Assembly: GCA_024686035.1 (NCBI GenBank)
Contig: JAIBDW010000002.1
Coordinates: forward strand, 1-61,391
Length of the DNA stretch: 61,391 bases
Source: Oceanospirillaceae bacterium
Lineage (GTDB): Bacteria; Pseudomonadota; Gammaproteobacteria; Pseudomonadales; Balneatricaceae
Direction: 5' to 3'
Below are positions 53,589 to 61,391 of this stretch, piece by piece; positions within the stretch are counted from its first letter, which is position 1, and each line of letters opens with the position of its first letter. The translations under genes were made by a program, and so were the position numbers. A model generated the notes under the pieces. That model was not told the DNA's origin and did not search any database. It saw only the letters and a program-made list of their open reading frames with translations.

Positions 53589-53613
53589 GTGTTTGAAATA
53601 TTAGTAGAAAACC

Positions 53614-53808
53614 ATGAATGAATTGATGCAGCACCTGCTAGTGGCTTTTTGCTTGATGCTCATATTGGAAGGGGTATTGCCTTTTTTATACCCCCAAAGA
53701 TGGCGTAACATGGTGGCTCAATTAGGTCAGATAAGTGACCGAAATATGCGTATTTTAGGCTTGGCAAGCATGCTCTTAGGGCTGCTTTTGCTGCTTTTGG
53801 TCAGTTGA
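53614..53808 (+). CDS. yjeT: DUF2065 family small membrane protein (YjeT)
   Basis: A 64-residue inner-membrane protein with two hydrophobic helices (about 4-22 and 46-63) joined by a short basic loop, PQRWRNMVAQLGQISDRNMRILG, which is the family signature. Function unknown. In E. coli yjeT also lies between hflC and purA, so position and sequence agree. It is 33 bases upstream of hisZ and likely co-transcribed with it. Confidence 0.9.
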   Translation: MNELMQHLLVAFCLMLILEGVLPFLYPQRWRNMVAQLGQISDRNMRILGLASMLLGLLLLLLVS

Positions 53809-53841
53809 TTTAATGCAATTTTATGGGAAACAGGAACTCAC

Positions 53842-55038
53842 ATGAGTCGTGCAAATCGTTGGTTATTGCCTGATGGCGTAAAAGAAGTATTGCCGCCAGA
53901 AGCTGCTCGTATAGAAGGTCTTCGCCGCACTGTGGTGGACCTATATCAAACATGGGGCTACGACTTAGTGATGCCGCCGCTTATTGAATACATCGATTCA
54001 TTGCTGATTGGCACGGGCGATGATTTAGATTTAGCGACCTTTAAGGTCATCGATCAAAAAACGGGTCGTACCATGGGCATTAGAGCCGACATTACCCCTC
54101 AAGTTGCTCGTATTGATGCCCATAGTATAGATTGTGGTGGTATCAATCGTTTGTGCTACTCAAATACAGTATTACACACTACAGCAGCTAATCCTTTGGC
54201 TTCACGCAGCCCTTTGCAAGTGGGTGCCGAGCTATATGGCCATGCTGGCATAGACAGCGACCTTGAAGTCATCAGTTTAATGTTAGAGACCCTCACCAGT
54301 ATCGGTATCAAACACCCTATCACTTTAGACCTAGGTCATGTGAGTATTTATCGAGGTTTGGTAGGTGCGCTGGGTCTAGCAGATGATGATGAAAAAGAAT
54401 TATTTAACCTACTGCAAAGTAAAGCGGTAGCTGATATAGACGCCTTAGTTTCAGCGATGGATATAACCCATGAAGCCAAAGCAATATTTTCACAACTACC
54501 CCGCTTTTATGGCGAGGCTAGCGTATTAGATAAAGCAGCAAATCTATTTGGACATGTGTCAAAAGAAGTCGCAGAGGCTATTGAGTATTTGCGTGACTTG
54601 GCCAAAGCAGTGAGTGAGCGCTTCCCGCAGGTGACCTTATACTTTGATTTGGCAGAACTGCGTGGTTATGAATATCATACAGGGGTGGTTTTTGCGGCAT
54701 TAACCCCAGCTTTTGGTCAAGCGATTGCCAAGGGTGGTCGTTATGATGATATTGGCAAGGTGTTTGGCAGAGCCCGTCCTGCAACAGGCTTTAGTGCAGA
54801 TCTAAAAGTATTATCAGAACTTTCTGAAGTGCTTTGTCTAGAAGCTGATGCCATTGCGATGCCTTTGGAAAGCGCCCTCACTAATGAGCAGCGTCAAAGT
54901 TTATGGCAGATGCAGTCAAAACTGCGTTTAGAAGGTGAGCGCTTGGTGGCGCAGTTAGCCGGTAGCCCCGCTGCAAAAGAATGTTCTCGCCAATTGGTCT
55001 GGCAAAATAATGCTTGGAAGATCGTCCCAGCAAAATAA
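53842..55038 (+). CDS. hisZ: ATP phosphoribosyltransferase regulatory subunit
   Basis: HisZ is a histidyl-tRNA synthetase-like protein without charging activity that forms a complex with short-form HisG and regulates histidine synthesis. The 398-residue protein begins WLLPDGVKEVLPPEA and has class II motif 2-like DITPQVARIDAH. It also has the late YYHTGVVF-type motif (EYHTGVVFAAL) and the GGRYDDIGKVFGRARPATGFS segment. The anticodon-binding domain of HisRS is missing, which separates it from hisS. Location upstream of purA matches pseudomonads. hisG is not in the window. Confidence 0.94.
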   Translation: MSRANRWLLPDGVKEVLPPEAARIEGLRRTVVDLYQTWGYDLVMPPLIEYIDSLLIGTGDDLDLATFKVIDQKTGRTMGIRADITPQVARIDAHSIDCGGINRLCYSNTVLHTTAANPLASRSPLQVGAELYGHAGIDSDLEVISLMLETLTSIGIKHPITLDLGHVSIYRGLVGALGLADDDEKELFNLLQSKAVADIDALVSAMDITHEAKAIFSQLPRFYGEASVLDKAANLFGHVSKEVAEAIEYLRDLAKAVSERFPQVTLYFDLAELRGYEYHTGVVFAALTPAFGQAIAKGGRYDDIGKVFGRARPATGFSADLKVLSELSEVLCLEADAIAMPLESALTNEQRQSLWQMQSKLRLEGERLVAQLAGSPAAKECSRQLVWQNNAWKIVPAK

Positions 55039-55056
55039 ATTTTAATATTAGCGTGA

Positions 55057-56388
<1,332 letters not shown>

Positions 56389-56394
56389 GAAAAA

Positions 56395-58791
56395 ATGACA
56401 CAAATCGACGATCCACACGCTCAGCGTGAGGCGCAGAAGTACGATAACCCTATTCCCAGCCGTGAATTTATTATGGATCACTTACGTGACCGTAGCGGCC
56501 CAGCAACACTTAAACAGGTAAGTTTTGAACTTGCCTTGTTTGAGGCAGAGGACGTAGAAGCACTGCGCCGTCGTTTGCGTGCTATGGAACGCGATGGACA
56601 GCTCATCAGTGACCGTAAAGGCGCTTATGGGGCCATTCAAAAGATGGATCTTATTCACGGGCGCATTATTGGTCATCGTGATGGTTTTGGCTTTCTAAAG
56701 CCTGATGAAGGTGGTGATGATTTATTTCTTAGCCACCGCCAGATGCGGGCCGTGATGGACGGCGACAAAGCCTTAGCTCGTATTACGGGTATAGACCGTA
56801 AAGGCCGCAGTGAAGGCGCTATTGTTGAGGTTACTGAGCACAATACGCAACAAGTTGTGGGTCGTTTAACCAAAGAAAATGGTATCTGTTTTGTACGTCC
56901 AGATAACCAGCGTATCAGCCAAGATATCCTTATTGCTAATGACAATGTACTCCAAGCCAAGCATGGCCAGTATGTCACAGTGCGTATTACCCACCAGCCT
57001 AATAAGCGTAACCAAGCAGTGGGCGAAGTAGCCGAAATTTTGGGCGAGCACATGGCTCCAGGAATGGAGATTGATGTGGCTATTCGTACCCACGAAATAC
57101 CCCATGAATGGCCTTTAGAAGCCAGTAATGAAGCCGCGCTACTAGCGCCAACAGTGGCAGAAGCAGATAAACAAGATCGTATCGATTTGCGTGAAATGCC
57201 TTTTGTTACTATTGATGGCGAAGACGCACGTGACTTTGATGACGCGGTCTATTGTCGTAAAAGAACCTTAGGCGGTTGGCGCCTATATGTTGCAATAGCC
57301 GATGTTAGTCATTATGTGCGCACCGGTACAGCGTTAGATACAGAAGCTCATAGACGAGCCACGTCAGTGTATTTTCCAGAACGTGTGATTCCCATGTTGC
57401 CAGAAGCCATTTCTAATGGCTTGTGTTCATTAAACCCCCATGTTGATCGTTTGGTGATGGTGTGTGAAATGACCATTAGCTCCAAGGGAAAGCTAACAGG
57501 TTATGAGTTTTACGAAGGTTTGATCCATTCTCATGCGCGCCTAACCTACACCAAAGTGGGTGCAATGTTAGATTCAGCGGATGAACAATGCGCCGCTTTG
57601 CGTAAAGAATACCAGCACGTTGTAAACCCGGTAGATCAGCTGCATAAGCTGTATGCAGCTTTGCGTTTGGCCCGTGATGCGCGTGGTGCGATAGATTTTG
57701 AAACCCAAGAAACACGTATTGTGTTTGGTGAAGATCGTAAGATTGATGACATAGTGCCAGTGCATCGTAACGATGCTCATAAATTGATCGAAGAGTGCAT
57801 GTTGGCAGCCAACGTAAGCACAGCTAAATTTTTAGCAAAGCATAAGTTAGATGGATTGTTTCGTGTGCATAAAGGGCCAAAACCTAGCAAACTAGAAAAT
57901 TTGCGCGGATTTTTAGGTGAAATGGGTCTTTCTTTGCCAGGTGGCGAAGATCCAAAACCAAAACACTATCAAGCATTGTTGAGCTCTATTAAAGAGCGGC
58001 CAGATGCGCACTTAGTGCAAACCGTTATGCTGCGTTCACTAAGCCAAGCAGTGTATACCCCAGAAAACGAAGGGCATTTTGGTTTGGGTTATGATGCCTA
58101 CGCTCATTTCACTTCACCTATTCGTCGCTATCCTGACTTAATGGTGCACCGTGCGATACGTAGCGTCATCCAAAGCAAGCGTTCAAGCCGTTATGTAAAG
58201 CGTATTAAGGCAACACAAAAGCAGCCTCAAGCGCCATGGTATCCCTACTCAACAGCTGACGTAGTCGCGTTGGGCGAGCATTGTTCAATGGCTGAGCGTC
58301 GCGCTGATGCTGCGGTTTGGGATGTCGAGGGATGGCTTAAGTGTGAATATATGCAAGGTCATATTGGTGATTACTTCCAAGGCACTATTAATGCCGTGAC
58401 AAGCTTTGGATTGTTTGTAGAGTTGGCTGATGTTTATGTAGAAGGTCTTGTACATATTAGTGCCTTACCAGGTGACTATTATCACTTTGACGCCGCTAAA
58501 CACCGCCTTCAAGGTGAGCGCAGCGGTAAAAGCTTTCGTTTAGGCGATACCATTAAGGTACAAGTGGTTCGAGTAGACTTAGATGAAAAGAAAATTGACT
58601 TTGAGTTGGCTGATGCGTCACCAAAACCTAAATCTAAGCCAAAACCCAAAGCTAAACCCAAAGTTAAGGCAAAATCAAAAAAGGTAGATGCAGATGTAAA
58701 AGCGCACACCCCTTTGTTTGATAATAAAGGCAAGCCTGCTAAAACACCTGGAAAACCACGCACAGCAAGACGCAAGAAAACGGCGTCCTAA
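56395..58791 (+). CDS. rnr: Ribonuclease R
   Basis: A processive 3'-5' exoribonuclease that degrades structured RNA and takes part in trans-translation. The 798-residue protein has an N-terminal winged helix (about 25-85), two cold-shock domains, the RNB catalytic domain with DGEDARDFDDAVYC (metal-binding Asp residues) near residue 275, an S1 domain (about 655-740), and a highly basic C-terminal tail. In enterobacteria nsrR lies between purA and rnr; here they are adjacent. rlmB follows after 24 bases, the conserved rnr-rlmB pair. Confidence 0.97.
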   Translation: MTQIDDPHAQREAQKYDNPIPSREFIMDHLRDRSGPATLKQVSFELALFEAEDVEALRRRLRAMERDGQLISDRKGAYGAIQKMDLIHGRIIGHRDGFGFLKPDEGGDDLFLSHRQMRAVMDGDKALARITGIDRKGRSEGAIVEVTEHNTQQVVGRLTKENGICFVRPDNQRISQDILIANDNVLQAKHGQYVTVRITHQPNKRNQAVGEVAEILGEHMAPGMEIDVAIRTHEIPHEWPLEASNEAALLAPTVAEADKQDRIDLREMPFVTIDGEDARDFDDAVYCRKRTLGGWRLYVAIADVSHYVRTGTALDTEAHRRATSVYFPERVIPMLPEAISNGLCSLNPHVDRLVMVCEMTISSKGKLTGYEFYEGLIHSHARLTYTKVGAMLDSADEQCAALRKEYQHVVNPVDQLHKLYAALRLARDARGAIDFETQETRIVFGEDRKIDDIVPVHRNDAHKLIEECMLAANVSTAKFLAKHKLDGLFRVHKGPKPSKLENLRGFLGEMGLSLPGGEDPKPKHYQALLSSIKERPDAHLVQTVMLRSLSQAVYTPENEGHFGLGYDAYAHFTSPIRRYPDLMVHRAIRSVIQSKRSSRYVKRIKATQKQPQAPWYPYSTADVVALGEHCSMAERRADAAVWDVEGWLKCEYMQGHIGDYFQGTINAVTSFGLFVELADVYVEGLVHISALPGDYYHFDAAKHRLQGERSGKSFRLGDTIKVQVVRVDLDEKKIDFELADASPKPKSKPKPKAKPKVKAKSKKVDADVKAHTPLFDNKGKPAKTPGKPRTARRKKTAS
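58621..58683 (+). repeat. Lys-Pro repeat tract in the RNase R tail
   Basis: Twenty-one codons from residue 743 alternate Lys with Pro, Ala, Ser or Val (about half are Lys). Basic tails of RNase R bind RNA and ribosomes; the repeat is a simple-sequence expansion of that tail. Confidence 0.8.
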
Positions 58792-58815
58792 TAAGCACAT
58801 TGAGACGCATTAATT

Positions 58816-59553
58816 ATGGCTAACATTGAATACGTTTTTGGCATTCATGCGGTGCAAACCAAGTTGCAACGCAACCCAGAAAGGGTGCAAGAAGTTTGGT
58901 TTCAAGAAGGCCGTGATGATCAGCGCTTAAAGCAAGTTAAGGCGCTGGCGCACGAGCAGGGTATTGAATGTCAAACGATGCCTCGGCGCGATTTGGATAA
59001 TAAAGTGAGCGGTCGCCATCAAGGTGTGGTGGCTGGATGCACGCCAAGCCCAGTAAAAGATGAACACTTTTTGACGCAGTTGCTGGAAGACCTCACTGAG
59101 CCTGCATTTTTGTTGATCTTAGATGGCATCACAGATCCTCATAATTTAGGTGCATGTTTGCGCACGGCAGACGCAGCTGGCGTACATGCGGTTATCGCCC
59201 CTAAAGACAAATCAGCCTCACTCAATAGTACAGTTAGTAAAGTGGCTTGCGGTGCAGCAGAAAGCATGCCTTTTGTGCAGGTCACCAACCTAGCGCGGTG
59301 TCTTAAAACGCTTCAAGATGCGGGCATTTGGATTACCGGCACTGCAGGTGAAGCAACATCCCATATTCACCAAGCTGATCTTAAGGGTAATATGGCATTA
59401 GTGATGGGCGCTGAAGGTGAGGGTATGCGCCGCTTAACCCGTGAAGGGTGTGATCAGCTGGTGAAGATACCCATGAACGGTGAAGTGAGCAGTCTTAATG
59501 TATCTGTGGCAGCAGGGGTGTGTTTGTTTGAAGCAGTGCGCCAGCGCAGCTAA
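58816..59553 (+). CDS. rlmB: 23S rRNA (guanosine-2'-O-)-methyltransferase RlmB
   Basis: A SPOUT enzyme that methylates G2251 in the peptidyl-transferase region. The 245-residue protein has an N-terminal L30e-like RNA-binding domain (about 1-75, [12 protein letters not shown]) and the SpoU catalytic domain with motif 1 [23 protein letters not shown], motif 2 [10 protein letters not shown] and the knot motif 3 [22 protein letters not shown]. It closes the long plus-strand run and is convergent with the J-domain gene 16 bases away. Confidence 0.96.
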   Translation: MANIEYVFGIHAVQTKLQRNPERVQEVWFQEGRDDQRLKQVKALAHEQGIECQTMPRRDLDNKVSGRHQGVVAGCTPSPVKDEHFLTQLLEDLTEPAFLLILDGITDPHNLGACLRTADAAGVHAVIAPKDKSASLNSTVSKVACGAAESMPFVQVTNLARCLKTLQDAGIWITGTAGEATSHIHQADLKGNMALVMGAEGEGMRRLTREGCDQLVKIPMNGEVSSLNVSVAAGVCLFEAVRQRS

Positions 59554-59569
59554 AAGGACCTACACCCTT

Positions 59570-60043
59570 CTAGTTAAGTAGAGTATCTCTAGCCTGGTTT
59601 ATCTGGCTAGCAAGGTAGGTGCTGCCGCCTTTGTCAGGATGATTCTTTGCCATTAACCGCTTGTGGGCGACAATGATGTCCTCCTTGCTTGCATTGGCGG
59701 CCACTTGTAATATTTTTCTTGCTTGATCCTTGTCCATCGGTGCATTGCTTTGGGTGGTGTTATTAGCGTTTGCTTTTGCATTGGGTTTTCTAAAACGTTT
59801 AATGGTTTGCCACACCCCAATAGCTCTTAAAATAGGCCTGCCATAGACCGCCAAACCACCCAGTAAACTCATGGCTACAGGCCATAAACCACTTAAAATC
59901 AAAGCCAAAGCAGCCAATAAGATCACCACAATGGTCATCAAAAGTAGCAGGGGTTTACCCGTTATAGACGTTCTTTGAAGCAGCGCTTTGATCAACGCGG
60001 CTATGATAATAATGCCTAAAATCCATAATACGATAATCACCAT
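59570..60043 (-). CDS. Membrane-anchored J-domain protein
   Basis: A 157-residue protein whose N-terminal half contains about three hydrophobic helices (about 2-21, 30-51, 54-67), followed by a basic linker with an Asn/Ala-rich stretch and a C-terminal J-domain (about 105-157). The HPD tripeptide needed to stimulate DnaK ATPase is intact at 135-137 (KNHPDKGGS). The membrane-then-J layout resembles Tim14/Pam18 and the DjlB-like proteins rather than classical DnaJ, which has an N-terminal J-domain and zinc fingers. Client or partner is unknown. It is 22 bases downstream of the MATE gene on the same strand. Confidence 0.82.
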   Translation of the reverse strand: MVIIVLWILGIIIIAALIKALLQRTSITGKPLLLLMTIVVILLAALALILSGLWPVAMSLLGGLAVYGRPILRAIGVWQTIKRFRKPNAKANANNTTQSNAPMDKDQARKILQVAANASKEDIIVAHKRLMAKNHPDKGGSTYLASQINQARDTLLN

Positions 60044-60065
60044 GTAAGCTCCAAGTTGGCTCAGG

Positions 60066-61391
60066 TTATGCTCTTATTTCTTTTTGGTTTGCCTGTTCTG
60101 TTGGTGCAGGTGCCGTGGACGCCAGGTGTAAACGTTTAAGGTTGGCTCTTTCACGAAATAAAAAATACACCACCACCACAAACGCAACGGCATCTGCTAG
60201 GGGGAATGAATACCAAATACCTTGGATACCATAGATCCTTGGTAGAATAAAAAGTGCAGGAATAAGCACTAGGTATATTCTTAAGGACGACAAAAAAATA
60301 GCCTGACGCGCTTTGCCTAGCGCCTGAAATAAAGAGCTGATAACACTGTGTGCATTAGATAATGGGAACAGTAAAAAGGACCAAAACGCGATACCGGCGG
60401 TGGTGGCTAACAATGCTTGGTCTTGGGTGAAAATGCCAATAATATGGTCAGGAATTAACAGCATGACGGCGCTTACAGCCAAGCCGTAGCATAGGCTTGC
60501 GATAACACCTACCTTGATGGTTTTCAATACTCGGTCATATTTTTTAGCGCCATAGTTATAGCCTGCTATGGTCTGAAAAGAGATGCTCATGGCAATGGCT
60601 GGCAGGATGAAAAATATCATCAAACGGCCAATTAAACCGTAAGAACTCACATACAAGTCGCTATTGACCTCAGAAAACTGAGTGACACTGTAGTTGGTTA
60701 GGCCAATAAAAACAGAAACACCAGCATGGGAGATTAAGATAGGTACGCCCAAAACAGTGATGTCTTTAAGAGTAGCCCAGTCCATCTTGTAGGCAAAGGG
60801 GCGCAACTTTAGCTGTGTTTTTCCACCTAAAATGAAATAAAGCATCACTATTGCGGCAAAAACTTGAGACAAAATAGTGGCGTAAGCCACGCCCTCTACT
60901 CCCATCCCTAGCACGAAGATAAATACCGCATCTAAGATGATGTTAAGCACCGCTGATGACACCATACTTATCATCATCAGCATGGCTTTGCCTTCGGCTC
61001 TGAGTAAATCACCAGGAATACTACTCACTAGTACGATAGGAAAACTAAAAAGCACTAGCGGCACTAGGTAGTCATAGGCGTATGGCCACAATGCTTGAGA
61101 CACGCCTAAAAAATGTAGCAACGAATCAATGTTTAAATAGATTCCAAGGGTAAGTACTAGAGCCAAGCCTAGGCCTAAGCGGAAGGCTATATCGATGGTA
61201 GAGTTGGCCTTATCATCTTGCTTGGCACCTAGTTGCCTAGCCACAATGGAAGCCATGCCGCTGCCCACTAATGTGGCTAAAGCAAAAATAAACATCTGAA
61301 TAGGGAACACAATGGAGATGCCACCCATGGCATCAACACCAATCACGCGAGTGACAAAAATAGCATCCACTACATTGTAAAGACCATGCAC
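60066..61391 (-). CDS. MATE family efflux transporter, C-terminal part (5' end outside window)
   Basis: At least 441 residues of a multidrug and toxic compound extrusion transporter, which exports cations or drugs in exchange for Na+ or H+. The visible part begins inside the first helix (GLYNVVDAIFVTRVIGVDAMGG) and includes the duplicated bundle with about 11 further helices, ending in a polar tail. The initial codon in view (GTG at 61391) is not a plausible start because family members have about 25-30 more residues. The substrate cannot be predicted. Confidence 0.9.
   Translation of the reverse strand: MHGLYNVVDAIFVTRVIGVDAMGGISIVFPIQMFIFALATLVGSGMASIVARQLGAKQDDKANSTIDIAFRLGLGLALVLTLGIYLNIDSLLHFLGVSQALWPYAYDYLVPLVLFSFPIVLVSSIPGDLLRAEGKAMLMMISMVSSAVLNIILDAVFIFVLGMGVEGVAYATILSQVFAAIVMLYFILGGKTQLKLRPFAYKMDWATLKDITVLGVPILISHAGVSVFIGLTNYSVTQFSEVNSDLYVSSYGLIGRLMIFFILPAIAMSISFQTIAGYNYGAKKYDRVLKTIKVGVIASLCYGLAVSAVMLLIPDHIIGIFTQDQALLATTAGIAFWSFLLFPLSNAHSVISSLFQALGKARQAIFLSSLRIYLVLIPALFILPRIYGIQGIWYSFPLADAVAFVVVVYFLFRERANLKRLHLASTAPAPTEQANQKEIRA

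Noticed and set aside
61380-61391. GTG at the right edge as start of the MATE gene
   Set aside because: The protein begins within the first membrane helix, so the true start lies outside the window.

Overview
The window reads as an ordinary chromosomal stretch of a gammaproteobacterium, most likely a marine Oceanospirillales or Pseudomonadales relative. That placement is inferred from gene content and order: a Pseudomonas-type gap/edd and zwf-pgl-eda/hexR Entner-Doudoroff cluster, hisZ beside purA, serB divergent from an AhpA/YtjB protein next to parC, and the epmB-efp-epmA, psd-rsgA-orn and queG-tsaE-ami-mutL-miaA-hfq-hflX-hflKC-purA-rnr-rlmB blocks. Coding density is very high. I see no rRNA, tRNA, CRISPR array, insertion sequence, prophage gene or plasmid gene.

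Layout. (1) 1-3516: cobalamin nucleotide-loop assembly and adenosylation (cobO fragment, cobU, cobT, cobC, cobS). (2) 3626-6653: metF, then a queC-queE-queD operon for preQ0 synthesis and a CoA-binding protein. (3) 6675-9291: a small accessory-looking patch with an uncatalogued 59-residue membrane protein, a Tat-exported intradiol dioxygenase, a RIO1-type kinase and a GNAT acetyltransferase. (4) 9527-16266: prfB (with its programmed frameshift), lysS, ung, ygfZ, sdhE-ygfX and nadB. (5) 16474-20139: the sigma-E locus, where the anti-sigma factor appears fused to the C-terminal domain of RseB/MucB and no full-length rseB is present. (6) 20199-31506: central sugar metabolism (pyk, gap, edd, glk, pgi, eda, pgl, zwf) with its regulator hexR and matching near-palindromic operator candidates in both divergent promoter regions. 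(7) 31575-37293: a DUF3461 protein, parC, an AhpA/YtjB membrane protein and serB. (8) 37347-44692: EF-P and both of its modification enzymes, psd, rsgA, orn, nudC and queG. (9) 44837-59553: tsaE, amidase, mutL, miaA, hfq, hflX, hflK, hflC, yjeT, hisZ, purA, rnr and rlmB, all on the plus strand. (10) 59570-61391: a membrane-anchored J-domain protein and a MATE transporter cut by the window edge.

How the genes work together. glk, zwf, pgl, edd and eda form a complete route from glucose to pyruvate plus glyceraldehyde-3-phosphate. pgi, gap and pyk connect it to the rest of glycolysis, and HexR is positioned to sense 2-keto-3-deoxy-6-phosphogluconate. queC, queE, queD and queG cover several steps of queuosine synthesis. 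efp, epmB and epmA form a full beta-lysylation module. rpoE, its fused anti-sigma factor, rseC and mucD form an envelope-stress circuit.

I found no wholly new multi-gene system. The items most worth a second look are the RseA-RseB fusion, an attenuator-like leader in front of yjeT-hisZ-purA, the Tat-exported dioxygenase, the operator pairs of the sugar cluster, and an apparently leaderless RIO kinase gene. Sequence comparisons are from memory; no searches were run.
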